From: Bin87 sp965115825
Lineage (GTDB): Bacteria > Chloroflexota > Dehalococcoidia > Lucifugimonadales > UBA3495
Direction of reading: 5' to 3'
Assembly: GCA_965115825.1 (NCBI GenBank)
Contig: OZ220464.1
Span: 930,001-994,000, forward strand
Length of the DNA stretch: 64,000 bases
Shown here: positions 42,594 through 51,655 of the stretch, one piece after another
How the letters are laid out: each line of letters starts with the position of its first letter
Position numbering within the stretch: the stretch's first letter is position 1
Notes under the pieces: model-generated
The model's database searches: none
The model's input: the letters and a program-made list of their open reading frames with translations, nothing else
Told to the model about the DNA's origin: nothing
Program-made: the position numbers and the translations under genes

Positions 42594-43613
42594 ATGCTCA
42601 AAGCAGCGAACGTTCCCGAACTGACCAAAACCGACCTGCTGGAACTTTACCGGCAGATGAAGCTCATCCGTGAGTTTGAGCGAGAGTCCGAACGGCAGTA
42701 CACGCGAGGCAATATCAAGGGCTTCCTCCACGTGTACAACGGGGAAGAAGCCATAGCGGTCGGGGCAATCAACACCCTGCGCGAAGACGATTACATTGTC
42801 ACCCACTACCGCGACCATGGACAGGCCCTCGCCCGCGGCATGACCAGCAAAGAGGTGATGGCCGAGTTGATGGGCAAAGCCACCGGCTGCAGCAAGGGGA
42901 AGGGCGGCTCCATGCACCTGTTCAGCTCCGAGCGCAACTTTATGGGCGGTTATGCCATCGTCGGCGGCCAGCTTTGCATCGCCGCCGGCATCGCCCTGGC
43001 CGTCCAGTACCGAGGGAATGACCAGGTCGTGCTCTGCTTTTTCGGCGATGGAGCCGTCAACGAAGGGGAGTTCCATGAGGCTATGAACCTGGCCGCCATC
43101 TGGCACCTTCCGGTCATTTTCTTCTGCGAGCATAACCTGTACGGTATGGGGGCATCCTCAAAAGAGACCCTGGTGATGTGGGACTCTCTGCACGAGATGG
43201 CAGCAGCCTACGGCATGGATCGCTATGAGGTGGACGGGAACGACGTCCTGGAAGTCCGCGATCTGATGCAGAAAATCAACGCCGATGTCCGCTCCGGCAA
43301 AGGCCCCGCCTTCGTCGTGGCGCGCACCTACCGCCTCCGCGGCCATTCCGTAGCTGACCCGGCCGATTACCGGCCCAACGATGAAGTGGAGTTCTGGGCT
43401 GGGCAAGACCCTATTCCCCGGTTCCGGGACTGGCTTACGGAGGAAGGCATCGCCACGGTGGAGGACTTTGATGAAATAGACGCCGGCGTTGACGAGGAAA
43501 TCGTCATCGCTGCGGAGTTTGGCGAATCGTCGCCGTGGCCCGAACCGGACGAGCTGTACGACGGCGTTTATACCGATCGGCCTACGGAAGGCATTCCCCC
43601 GTCGCACCGCTAA
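42594..43613 (+). CDS. pdhA: Pyruvate dehydrogenase E1 component, alpha subunit
   Basis: A 339-residue ThDP-binding subunit. Motifs: GSMHLFSSERNFMGGYAIVG, the ThDP motif GDGAVNEGEFHEAMNLAAIW ending in N, and the phosphorylation-loop-like YRLRGHSVADPADYR. With the beta subunit it decarboxylates pyruvate and acetylates the lipoyl group of E2. The neighbours encode E1beta, E2 and E3, so a complete complex is present. A branched-chain or acetoin substrate cannot be excluded from sequence alone. Confidence 0.92.
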   Translation: MLKAANVPELTKTDLLELYRQMKLIREFERESERQYTRGNIKGFLHVYNGEEAIAVGAINTLREDDYIVTHYRDHGQALARGMTSKEVMAELMGKATGCSKGKGGSMHLFSSERNFMGGYAIVGGQLCIAAGIALAVQYRGNDQVVLCFFGDGAVNEGEFHEAMNLAAIWHLPVIFFCEHNLYGMGASSKETLVMWDSLHEMAAAYGMDRYEVDGNDVLEVRDLMQKINADVRSGKGPAFVVARTYRLRGHSVADPADYRPNDEVEFWAGQDPIPRFRDWLTEEGIATVEDFDEIDAGVDEEIVIAAEFGESSPWPEPDELYDGVYTDRPTEGIPPSHR

Positions 43614-43633
43614 CCTGCACCGGAGAGTCCATT

Positions 43634-44617
43634 ATGTCGGTCATTACATACCGGGACGCCGTAGCCTCCGTACTCCACGAGGCGCTGGACGAAGACGATC
43701 GGGTCTTCCTGATGGGCGAGGACATTGGCCCATACGGGGGCGCTTTCGCCGTTACCAAAGGCTTCTATGAGCAGTACGGTAAAAAGCGCATCAAGGACTC
43801 GCCCTTGGCCGAGTCCGTCATTGTTGGCGCCGGCGTCGGGGCGGCTATGGTCGGCTTGCGCCCTGTGGTGGAGTTGATGACTATCAACTTCAGTCTGCTT
43901 GCTATGGATCAAATCGTGAATCACGCCGCCAAAATCCGCTATATGTCCGGCGGCCAGTTCTCCATCCCGCTGATTATCCGCACCGTGACCGGCGCCGGCG
44001 CTTCCGTGGGCGCAACGCATTCCCAGTCTTTTGAGGGCTGGTACGCTTCCGTTCCCGGCCTCACCGTCGTAACTCCTGCTACGCCTCGGGATGTTATCGG
44101 CCTTTTTCGCTCCTGCCGGGATCTCAACGATCCGGTGATGTTTGTCGAGCACATTCTGCTCTATGGCAGTCGCGGCGAAGCTCCGGAAGCTGACGATTTC
44201 CGTATCCCTATCGGCAAGGCGGCAGTGCGGCGCGCCGGCAAAGACATTACCCTCTGCGGTTATTCCAGAATGGCCTTGGTTGCTGAACAGGCCGCCGACG
44301 TCCTGGCCCAGGAGGGCATTGCGGCCGAGGTGATTGACCTCCGTAGCCTCCGCCCTCTGGACTCGGAAACCGTGGTCAATTCCGTCAAAAAAACCCACCG
44401 CGCTCTTATGGTGGAAGAAACTACCCGCCTGGGCGGTTTCGCGGGTGAACTGGTCTCCCAGATTCAGGAGGACGCCTTCGATTACCTGGACGCCCCGGTA
44501 GGCCGCGTCGCCGGCGCCGAAGTGCCCATACCGTACTCTTTTCCGCTGGAACAGCTGGCAATTCCCAGGGCAGAGTCGGTGGCCGCCGCGGCCCGAAAAC
44601 TGCTCAACCGATCCTGA
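43634..44617 (+). CDS. pdhB: Pyruvate dehydrogenase E1 component, beta subunit
   Basis: A 327-residue partner of E1alpha. Landmarks are FLMGEDIGPYGGAF, DSPLAESVIVGAGVGAAM, the GAGASVGATHSQSFEGWY loop, and the C-terminal VEETTRLGGFAGE. Glu in the MGED segment contacts the thiazolium ring of ThDP. ATG 43634 follows GGAGAG at 43622-43627, with 20 bases between it and the pdhA stop. Confidence 0.92.
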   Translation: MSVITYRDAVASVLHEALDEDDRVFLMGEDIGPYGGAFAVTKGFYEQYGKKRIKDSPLAESVIVGAGVGAAMVGLRPVVELMTINFSLLAMDQIVNHAAKIRYMSGGQFSIPLIIRTVTGAGASVGATHSQSFEGWYASVPGLTVVTPATPRDVIGLFRSCRDLNDPVMFVEHILLYGSRGEAPEADDFRIPIGKAAVRRAGKDITLCGYSRMALVAEQAADVLAQEGIAAEVIDLRSLRPLDSETVVNSVKKTHRALMVEETTRLGGFAGELVSQIQEDAFDYLDAPVGRVAGAEVPIPYSFPLEQLAIPRAESVAAAARKLLNRS

Positions 44618-44692
44618 AACCCGACAACCCAAGCTCTGCGCCTTTCATCGGGCGCCATGTTCAAGCGCTACCGCGCAGCATAGGAGGACACC

Positions 44693-45955
44693 GTGGCTAC
44701 CAACGTCGTGATGCCACAGATGGGATACGATATGCGGGAAGGCACCGTCGTCCGCTGGTACAAGCAGGAAGGCGAAGCCGTTGACCGCGGCGAAGTCATC
44801 GCCGACATCGAAACCGACAAAGCCACCGTAGAGTTTGAAGCCTACACCGGGGGCGTTTTGGGTCGCATCGTAGCCCAGGAAGGGGTCGCCGTTCCGGTGG
44901 GTGAACTTATTGCCATCATAACTGAACCTGGCGAAACTGTCCCCGAAATGGCGGCAGACGCAGCCCCTGTTCCCTCCGCAGCGTCAGCCCCTGCGCCCGA
45001 CGCTCGGGCCGCAGGGGCTGAGTCCCTGCCCGCTGAGGTTTCTCCATCGGCTGACGGGCGCGTACGCGCCTCGCCCATCGCCCGCCGCCTGGCCAGAGAA
45101 AAGGGCATAGACCTGTCGCTGATAACCGGCACCGGCCCCAACGGACGGGTCACTGAGCGCGACGTGGGAAACTACCGGCCGTCCGCTCCCATTGTTGAAT
45201 CTATGCCGGAACCGGAACCGGTCGTTGCGCCGCCAGCCCCGGCTCCCGACGCCGTTCCGGTCGTTACGCCCGCCGATTCCCGAATTGAGTTGAGCCGGAT
45301 GAGGCAGACGATAGCGCGGGTTACTGCCGACAGCAAAAGCGCTGCGCCGCACTTCTACGTGACCGCTGAGATTGACATGGGCAAAGCCATGGACCTCCGC
45401 CGCAACGTCAACGACGCCGCTGACCCGGACAACCGCGTTAGCGTCAACGATTTGATGGTAAAAGCGTGCGCCTTGGCCTTGGTCAAACACTCCAAGTTCA
45501 ACTCTTTCTTCCGAGGCGACCATCTGGAGGCGCACGGCGCAATGAATATCGGCATCGCCATCGCGCTGGAATCGGGCCTAATCCTGCCTGGCGTCAGCAA
45601 CTGCGAGAGCAAGTCTTTGCTGCAAATCGCCGCCGCCACCAAAGACCTCATCAGCCGGGCCAACAGCGGCACCCTGCGGAATGAGGAGTATAGCTCCACT
45701 ACGTTCAGCATCAGCAACATGGGGATGTTTGATGTGGAGAGCTTCACTGCCATCATCTATCCACCCCACGCGGCCATCCTTGCGGTGGGCAGCGTTAAGC
45801 AGCAGCCTGTGGTTCGCGACGGGGAGTTAACGGTGGGTACGATGATGAAAGCGACCCTTTCCACCGATCACCGCGTCGCCGACGGCGCCGAAGCGGCTCA
45901 GTTCCTGATGGAGGTCAAGCGCGTCCTAGAAAACCCGGTCAGCCTGCTGTTGTAA
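44693..45955 (+). CDS. pdhC: Dihydrolipoamide acetyltransferase (E2)
   Basis: A 420-residue E2 with the full domain order. The lipoyl domain (1-80) has Lys43 in ETDKATVE. A Pro/Ala linker follows. The peripheral-subunit-binding domain (about 122-158) reads ASPIARRLAREKGIDLSLI. A second Pro/Ala linker comes next, then the catalytic domain ending with STDHRVADGAEAAQF, where His and Asp are the acyltransfer residues. The GTG start lies eight bases after AGGAGG. One lipoyl domain is present. It transfers the acetyl group from lipoate to CoA and forms the core of the complex. Confidence 0.93.
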   Translation: MATNVVMPQMGYDMREGTVVRWYKQEGEAVDRGEVIADIETDKATVEFEAYTGGVLGRIVAQEGVAVPVGELIAIITEPGETVPEMAADAAPVPSAASAPAPDARAAGAESLPAEVSPSADGRVRASPIARRLAREKGIDLSLITGTGPNGRVTERDVGNYRPSAPIVESMPEPEPVVAPPAPAPDAVPVVTPADSRIELSRMRQTIARVTADSKSAAPHFYVTAEIDMGKAMDLRRNVNDAADPDNRVSVNDLMVKACALALVKHSKFNSFFRGDHLEAHGAMNIGIAIALESGLILPGVSNCESKSLLQIAAATKDLISRANSGTLRNEEYSSTTFSISNMGMFDVESFTAIIYPPHAAILAVGSVKQQPVVRDGELTVGTMMKATLSTDHRVADGAEAAQFLMEVKRVLENPVSLLL

Positions 45956-46191
45956 CCGATGCAACAAAACAGGCACTCTTGCCAGCCGGCATCAGAGATG
46001 TCTAACGGCGGGTACATTGAACGCAGTCCGTTGCGTCTTCTCGACGCTCCTGATGACACTGGCATAATACTAGCGCGGCAGCCAGTGTCCGGCCAAATTC
46101 GTTGTCGACGAGCAGCCCCAATTCGACCTTGATGATAGATATGTCAAAGGCATCGTCGCACAAGTTGGCGTATATCCGAGTAGCTGCGCGC

Positions 46192-46219
46192 TTGATATAC
46201 TGCCCGATCGGTGTACAAT
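46192..46219 (+). promoter_or_regulatory. Promoter giving a nearly leaderless transcript
   Basis: TTGATA (46192-46197), a 16-base spacer and TACAAT (46214-46219). The expected start of transcription (about 46226) is only a few bases before the ATG at 46229, and no Shine-Dalgarno is present. The 45956-46191 gap upstream holds nothing else recognisable. Confidence 0.6.
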
Positions 46220-46228
46220 TTAAGCTGA

Positions 46229-46804
46229 ATGCCTTTGCCGCTTCGTAAAATGATTGGCAGAATACAAGCTGCGTTCGTCAGGTTGCTGATTTTCCTGGCA
46301 ACGCCGCTGGAGGACGAACGAACGGCAATCTGGAGTATCCCCAAACCGCTGGTGCCGGTGTACTTTGTGGTCTTCATCGGGTTGTCCGTATGGACAATTT
46401 ATGAGATTGCGCTGGTAAAAAGTTCTTCGTATTGCGGGTTCGTCTGGACAATACAGGCCGTCTCTCAACGAAATTGTCTGGCGACTTGGAACGAGCTCTT
46501 TCGTGAGACGGCGCTCGAGTACGCACCTATTGGGGTTGGCTACGCCATCGGCACATTGATCATAATGCACGGAGTGGCAGGAATCATGGCACTGTATCAA
46601 TTTTTGACCAATACCCTCACTAAACCCGCCATTGAACGGCAAAGGGCCAAAGGCAGAGAGGAAGGCCGTCAAGAGGGCCGGCAGGAGGGCCGGCTGCAAG
46701 GCCGGCAGGAGGCCAATCAACAATGGGCAGAATGGCTGAAACGACGAGAAGCGGCCGAAGCAGATGGGCGGCCTTTCGATGAGCCACATCCCAACCAATC
46801 CTAA
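46229..46804 (+). CDS. Membrane protein with charged E-G-R repeat coil
   Basis: A 191-residue protein. A basic N-terminus with hydrophobic face leads to a membrane helix (about 42-59), a polar loop with two Cys, a second helix (about 104-125), and then a coil of repeated R-x-E-G-R-Q-E-G units (about 140-165) with a polar tail. The plan equals that of the 23653-24153 protein, so both may belong to one poorly described family. Its transcript appears nearly leaderless. The function is unknown. Confidence 0.65.
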   Translation: MPLPLRKMIGRIQAAFVRLLIFLATPLEDERTAIWSIPKPLVPVYFVVFIGLSVWTIYEIALVKSSSYCGFVWTIQAVSQRNCLATWNELFRETALEYAPIGVGYAIGTLIIMHGVAGIMALYQFLTNTLTKPAIERQRAKGREEGRQEGRQEGRLQGRQEANQQWAEWLKRREAAEADGRPFDEPHPNQS

Positions 46805-46821
46805 TACTCGGGAGTTACACC

Positions 46822-48462
46822 ATGCCACAAATGACTGGCGGCCAAGCCGTCGTTGCATCCCTTCAGGCCCAGGGCGTTGATACCGTTTTCGGCATCATCT
46901 CCGTGCATACCCTGGACCTCTTTGACGCTCTCTTTGAGCACCAGGACGATGTGCGCTTTATTGGCGGCAGGCTCGAATTGGGTTGCGGCTATATGGCCGA
47001 CGGGTACTTCCGCGCCACCGGAAAACCCGGCATCCTGCTCACCAGCACCGGCCCCGGCGCCGCCGATTCCATAGGCGCTATGGGCGAAGCCTACTTCTCG
47101 GCTTCCTCCATCCTGCAAGTAACCACCAACGTGGAGGCCGAGTTCATGGGAAGCGGCAAAATGGCCACCCACGAAACCAAAGATCAGCTCGGTATGTTCG
47201 CCGCCGTAACTGACTGGAACGCCCGCATCGGCCAGGTTGAATCTATCCCCGACCACTTCGTAGAGGCTTTTGTTCGTTTCCAAGAGCGGCGCCCTCGCCC
47301 CATTGAACTGGAAGTCCCTACTGATTTTCTAGGGCAGGAGGCTGACATCGAAGTTCTGCAACCCCGTGAACCGGACGTGCCGCAAGGCGATCCTGTTCAG
47401 GTTGAACGCGCCTGGAATCTGCTCCGCAACGCCAAACGCCCGGTGATATTTCTCGGCGAGGAAATTCATACTACCGGCGGCGCGGATGACATAATCCGGC
47501 TGGCCGAACGGCTGGGCGCGCCTGTAGTAACCGGCGACGGCGCCAAGGGGACTTTCCCCGAAAATCACCCGCTTTCGCTCGGCATGGCCCTGGGCAACCG
47601 CATCTGGGGAGACAATCCAGTGCTGGACTGGCTGGGCGGGTGCGACGTCGCGCTGGCGCTGGGCAGCAATCTGCCTTACCGTTCCACCGCCGGCGTTGGG
47701 CTCAAACTGCCGGAGAAAATCGTTCACGTCCTGCTCGACGAGGACTACATAGGCAAAAATTACGACACCGAAATAGGCATCACGGCCAACAGCGCCGCTG
47801 TTGTCCGCCAGTTCCTCAGCGCCGCCGGCAATGCCGATATCGGCGCCAGCGCCGATTACCGCAACGAAATCGCGGGGCTCAAAGAGCAAGTCTATTCCGG
47901 CTTGCAGGCGCAATGGGGCCCGGAACTCCTAGCCTGGGAGTCCATCCGCGCCGTTACTCCCGATGATACCATCTTCTCACTGGACGCGACTGTGCCCGCG
48001 AACCGCGCCGTTCGCTGCCTGCAAATGAACCGCCCCCGGAGCTATATGTACCCTCATGGCTGGGCCGGCCTTGGCTTTGGCTTTCCTGCCTCAATGGGCG
48101 CCAAGGTGGGGCGTCCGCAGTCTCCGGTCATTTGCGTAACCGGCGATGGCGGCTTCCAGTACAATGCTCAGGAACTGGGCACCGCCGTACAGTACGGCAT
48201 CAACCCCATCGTCATGGTGTTTAACGACTCCGCCTGGGGCGTCCTCAAAGGCTACCAGCAGGCTCGCGGCAGCCGTCAAATGGCTACCGACCTGGTGAAC
48301 CCTGATTTCATCAAACTCTGCGACTCCTACGGTATCGGCGGAACCCGCGTTCACAACGTTGGCGAAATGACCCGCGCCGTCCAGGACGCTGTTGCCGCCG
48401 ACCGCATCCATCTGATTGAAGTCGTTATGCCCGATGGCTTCCCCGCCTTCTGTCGGGGCTAA
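46822..48462 (+). CDS. Thiamine-diphosphate-dependent enzyme (acetolactate synthase-like)
   Basis: A 546-residue three-domain ThDP enzyme. The N-terminal Glu for ylide formation lies in GRLELGCGYMADGYFRA, the middle domain starts near residue 195 (VERAWNLLRNAKRPVIFLGE), and the C-terminal ThDP/Mg motif is GDGGFQYNAQELGTAVQYG with VFND. Unlike true acetolactate synthases it has no regulatory-subunit gene beside it. Benzoylformate decarboxylase-, oxalyl-CoA- or sulfoacetaldehyde-type substrates are possible. The ATG follows the coil-tailed membrane gene by 17 bases and overlaps the ThyX-like gene by 29 bases. Confidence 0.88.
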   Translation: MPQMTGGQAVVASLQAQGVDTVFGIISVHTLDLFDALFEHQDDVRFIGGRLELGCGYMADGYFRATGKPGILLTSTGPGAADSIGAMGEAYFSASSILQVTTNVEAEFMGSGKMATHETKDQLGMFAAVTDWNARIGQVESIPDHFVEAFVRFQERRPRPIELEVPTDFLGQEADIEVLQPREPDVPQGDPVQVERAWNLLRNAKRPVIFLGEEIHTTGGADDIIRLAERLGAPVVTGDGAKGTFPENHPLSLGMALGNRIWGDNPVLDWLGGCDVALALGSNLPYRSTAGVGLKLPEKIVHVLLDEDYIGKNYDTEIGITANSAAVVRQFLSAAGNADIGASADYRNEIAGLKEQVYSGLQAQWGPELLAWESIRAVTPDDTIFSLDATVPANRAVRCLQMNRPRSYMYPHGWAGLGFGFPASMGAKVGRPQSPVICVTGDGGFQYNAQELGTAVQYGINPIVMVFNDSAWGVLKGYQQARGSRQMATDLVNPDFIKLCDSYGIGGTRVHNVGEMTRAVQDAVAADRIHLIEVVMPDGFPAFCRG

Positions 48463-49873
48463 ACCCCGGCGCATCTACCCCCTGTCGCCCCGGGATTTGA
48501 CCGAGGAGCAAATCGCGGTCACTTTCGCGATGACCTCCCGGTCTCCGGAGCCTTTCGAGGAAATCGCCACACGGGTTACCGCCGAAAGCGCGGCCGATTT
48601 CAACGAGCGATGGGTCGTCGGCTACGGTCATTCTTCCGTAGCCGAGCACGCTGTCCTGCACCTGGCTGTGGAGAACGTTTCCCGCCTGGCTTGCGATGCC
48701 TTGGAAGACAACCGCCTGGCCTCCTACACAGAAAAATCCTCCCGCTACCAGGTCATCGACCCTGACGATTTCTACGTTCCGCAAGAACTTGATGCGCTGC
48801 CCGTCCTGCGCGCCGAGTACGTCGCAGTCTGCCGCGCGCTGTTCGCTGCCTATCATCGGCTACTTGATGGCCTTCTGGATTACCTGCGTCATACCCGACC
48901 GCAGCGAGACAACGAGCGCGAGAGCGCTTATTCTCTCCGCCTGCGTCGCCAGGCCACCGACGCCGCCCGCGCCGTTCTGCCGGCCGCTACCCTCACCAAC
49001 GTGGGTGTCACTGCCAATGCCCGGACGCTGGAGCATGCCATCACCAAGCTGATGTCGTCTGCCTTGTGCGAAGAACGAGCCATTGGCGCCGAGCTGCGCG
49101 AGCAAAGCCGCAGCATCACGCCTACTCTGGTCAAGTACGCCGACTACAACCCTTATTTGGCAGAACGGCGGGAAATATCCGGTGGCGCCGAAAACGCTCC
49201 ACCTCAGGATGGAATATCCTGCGCGACGTTACTGGACTACGACGAGGACGCCCCCCGCAAGCTGGCCGCTGCTCTGTTGTTCCGCAACGCGCGCAGTTAT
49301 GCCGACGCTATGGCCCAATCCGATGCTATGACTGAGGCGCAGCAACTGGACACAATCAACGCCGCCGTCTGCAACATCGGCCCCCACGACGCGCCACCGC
49401 GGGAGTTTGAGCTGGTCGGATACACTTTTGAGTTCACCTTCGATTACGGCGCGCTGCGCGAGTTCCGTCGCCATCGGATGCAAACTTATCTCTCGCAGCC
49501 GCTTACGGTTGCCAACGGCTGCCTCGTACCCTCGCTAATCCGAGATGCGGGGGCGCAGGGGATTTTCAACGATGCCATCGCCGCATCGGAACGGGCTTTC
49601 CAGTCTCTTCATGGGCATTCCCCGGTCCTGGCGCAATATCTGGCGACCCACGCCCACCTGCAACGGGTTCTGTCGCGCCTGAATCTGCGCGAGTGCTGCC
49701 ATCTCTTCAAGCTGCGCGCTTCCCGACAAGCCCATGCGTCAATCCGCCGGCCCATAACTGAGGCTATGCGCCAAGTTGTGGCCGTTCAGCCAGAGCTGTT
49801 CCGCCACTGGCAACTGCGTGATTACCCGGACTGGTGGCCTTTCCCGCCTACGGGTCCGAGCAATCCCGCGTGA
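48434..49873 (+). CDS. Tandem ThyX-like (FAD-dependent thymidylate synthase) protein
   Basis: A 479-residue protein built from two ThyX-like halves. Half one (about 1-260) has VVGYGHSSVAEHA, the NRLASYTEKSSRY region where ThyX has RHRxxSxNExSxRY, and TLTNVGVTANART. Half two (about 270-479) has FRRHRMQTYLSQPL (344-357), with the ThyX motif start RHRxxxxxS, and LRECCHLFKLRASRQAHASIR matching the ThyX C-terminal substrate region. The RHR appears only in half two and the E-x-S-S-R-Y only in half one, so the active site may be shared. Canonical ThyX is a ~220-residue tetramer. ATG 48434 overlaps the previous gene. Confidence 0.75.
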   Translation: MASPPSVGAKPRRIYPLSPRDLTEEQIAVTFAMTSRSPEPFEEIATRVTAESAADFNERWVVGYGHSSVAEHAVLHLAVENVSRLACDALEDNRLASYTEKSSRYQVIDPDDFYVPQELDALPVLRAEYVAVCRALFAAYHRLLDGLLDYLRHTRPQRDNERESAYSLRLRRQATDAARAVLPAATLTNVGVTANARTLEHAITKLMSSALCEERAIGAELREQSRSITPTLVKYADYNPYLAERREISGGAENAPPQDGISCATLLDYDEDAPRKLAAALLFRNARSYADAMAQSDAMTEAQQLDTINAAVCNIGPHDAPPREFELVGYTFEFTFDYGALREFRRHRMQTYLSQPLTVANGCLVPSLIRDAGAQGIFNDAIAASERAFQSLHGHSPVLAQYLATHAHLQRVLSRLNLRECCHLFKLRASRQAHASIRRPITEAMRQVVAVQPELFRHWQLRDYPDWWPFPPTGPSNPA

Positions 49874-50009
49874 ATCCGCAGTTGCGGCAGATTATCTTGC
49901 AGCTGCGCTCATACATCCGCGCCCCGCAGATTTCGCAATCCAGGCCGTCGTTCCGCCGCTCTCCTCGCGCCGGACTCGGCTTTGGCGATGCGGCGTTCAC
50001 ATTGCCCAT
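49848..50009 (-). CDS. 53-residue zinc-ribbon protein
   Basis: A very short gene whose product reads CEICGARMYERSCK followed by IICRNCGFTRDCSDP. Four Cys in two C-x2-C pairs (25/28 and 41/44) form a zinc ribbon, with extra Cys at 37 and 50. The N-terminal 24 residues are polar. A highly ordered pattern ending DCSDP makes chance unlikely. It overlaps the 3' end of the ThyX-like gene by 26 bases in antisense. The function is unknown; such ribbons often bind nucleic acid or act as small adaptors. Confidence 0.7.
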   Translation of the reverse strand: MGNVNAASPKPSPARGERRNDGLDCEICGARMYERSCKIICRNCGFTRDCSDP

Positions 50010-50022
50010 AGCCTGACCCCTC

Positions 50023-50991
50023 TTATCTAGGGGGAGTTGACGGCCCTTGCCTGATCAGGGCGGTAAGGATTTGCTCGCCAGTGGGTTGCGTAGGGCCGTG
50101 GCGCTCGTCCGGCGTCAGCATAACCTGCTGAAAATGGAAGAGAGATTCATCCATATCCAGGTGCCTTACGCCGATTCCGTAGTCACTGTTCACGTCGTAG
50201 CTGTTCACCACGATGCGGTCGACCAGCATACGCCGGCCATCCTGCGCCAGCCAAATCTGGTATGAATCCGGCGGCATTCCGGACACCATCAGAAACCCCT
50301 GCCGGCCGCTTGGCTCCATTATTAAGACGCCTTTGGCTTTCGGTTCCGTTCCCATGGGTGAGCTCATCGGGACTTTTTCCGTTTCCGGCTGGGCCGACAG
50401 GACCGAAGCCTCCACTACTTCAGCCATTTCCTGCTTTACCAAGTCCACTTCGGCGTCTATTTCCAGCGCACCGTCGCCTTCCCAATTGGCACTGTTATAC
50501 GCTGCGCCGCTCTGGGCTGAAGTGGCTGCGCCGATGGAGCTAATATCGCTAGCCAAAGGACGCTCCTGGGTCAAACCATAGGTTGCCGACAGTTGGTCGA
50601 TTTCTTGCTGCTGAACCACCATTATCCCAATAGATACCGCCAGTGACACGCTCAGGGCGCCGACGGCCGCCGGCATCAGCCAACGGCGCAGCCTTTTCAC
50701 TGACCATCGCGCGTCGGCCGGGGCCGCCGGTATCACCGCACGGCCTATCGCCGCCGCCAATATCCGGCCCTTTATCCCGGCCGGCAGAGAAACCTCCGGG
50801 GCTGAGCCGGTAAGGCGGGCCGAAGTCTCCTGGAAGCCCAGCAGCACTTCCTGGCAATGCAGGCATTTGATAACGTGATGGAAAACCGCCTGAAACTCGG
50901 CGTCGTCCAGCGCGTTCAGGGCAAACGCGGCCAGCGCTTCCTCCGGGTGTTCCGGCGCATTGCCGGGGTTGTTGTAATGTTCAGACCACAT
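50023..50991 (-). CDS. Anti-sigma factor (ZAS motif, RskA-like)
   Basis: A 322-residue membrane anti-sigma factor. The N-terminal zinc-containing ZAS motif H-x3-C-x2-C is present as His39, Cys43, Cys46. One membrane helix (about 104-128) follows, then an outer RskA-like domain with SGMPPDSYQIWL and a final VMLTPDE segment. It should hold the ECF sigma factor inactive until an envelope signal triggers proteolysis. Its start overlaps the sigma gene by 11 bases. Confidence 0.9.
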   Translation of the reverse strand: MWSEHYNNPGNAPEHPEEALAAFALNALDDAEFQAVFHHVIKCLHCQEVLLGFQETSARLTGSAPEVSLPAGIKGRILAAAIGRAVIPAAPADARWSVKRLRRWLMPAAVGALSVSLAVSIGIMVVQQQEIDQLSATYGLTQERPLASDISSIGAATSAQSGAAYNSANWEGDGALEIDAEVDLVKQEMAEVVEASVLSAQPETEKVPMSSPMGTEPKAKGVLIMEPSGRQGFLMVSGMPPDSYQIWLAQDGRRMLVDRIVVNSYDVNSDYGIGVRHLDMDESLFHFQQVMLTPDERHGPTQPTGEQILTALIRQGPSTPPR

Positions 50992-51553
50992 ATTCTTCCA
51001 ACGCCGCCTTAAGCTTCTGCATTCCGAGGCGCATCCGCGTTTTTACCGTGCCCAGCGGTATGCCCAGCAGATTGGCGATTTCCGATTGACTGTAACCGTG
51101 CCACGCCGATAGATACAGGGGACGGCGCTGTTCTTCCGGCAGTTCCAGCAGCGCAGTCCGCACCATATGAGCGTCAAAATTTCGCTCGGCCTGCTGCTCG
51201 ACGCTCAAAGCCCGGTCAGGGACACGCAGCAGGGTTTCCGGCTCGGGCTCCACCATATAGCCGGCAGTGCGGCGGCGTGAGCGATAAAAATCTACGATTT
51301 TATGGTGCGCTACCGACATAATCCAAGTCCCCGGAGCAGCCAGCTCGGGGCGATAGCTTTCCGCTTTCCGCCAAATGTTGGCGAAAACCTCCTGCACCGC
51401 GTCTTCCGCCAGCCCTTCATCCTTCAGCACCGAGATCGCCAGGGAATAGATGCGCTGGGCATAGCGGTCGTAAATAGCTTCCAGTCCGGCCTCGCGGCCG
51501 GCCCCTATGTCCAGTATGTGCTGCGCGTCTTCGCTGCGGTTGTATTCCGACAC
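50981..51553 (-). CDS. ECF-type RNA polymerase sigma factor
   Basis: A ~190-residue sigma-70 family factor. Region 2 has YDRYAQRIYSLAI, AEDAVQEVFANIWRK and the promoter-melting W in PGTWIMSVAHHKIVDFYR. Region 4 has LPEEQRRPLYLSAWHGYSQ, SEIANLLGIPLGTVKTR and MRLGMQKLK as helix-turn-helix. The GTG at 51553 after GGGGGA is preferred to a TTG at 51619. The gene lies just downstream of the right copy of the 0.5-kb inverted repeat, whose leader end faces it. It is co-transcribed with its anti-sigma factor. Confidence 0.92.
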   Translation of the reverse strand: MSEYNRSEDAQHILDIGAGREAGLEAIYDRYAQRIYSLAISVLKDEGLAEDAVQEVFANIWRKAESYRPELAAPGTWIMSVAHHKIVDFYRSRRRTAGYMVEPEPETLLRVPDRALSVEQQAERNFDAHMVRTALLELPEEQRRPLYLSAWHGYSQSEIANLLGIPLGTVKTRMRLGMQKLKAALEEYVV

Positions 51554-51655
51554 GGTTCCCCCGGTATTGTTGAACGTCCGGTTTTTCCGCTGATGCTGAT
51601 TATACGCACTTCCCGGCAAATCGGATTGGGGCTTTTATCGGGGTTCAGCGGCTGG

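Noticed and set aside
40740..43133. 797-codon open frame antisense to lpdA and pdhA
   Set aside because: It mirrors strongly supported genes, has no domain, and results from the high GC of third codon positions.
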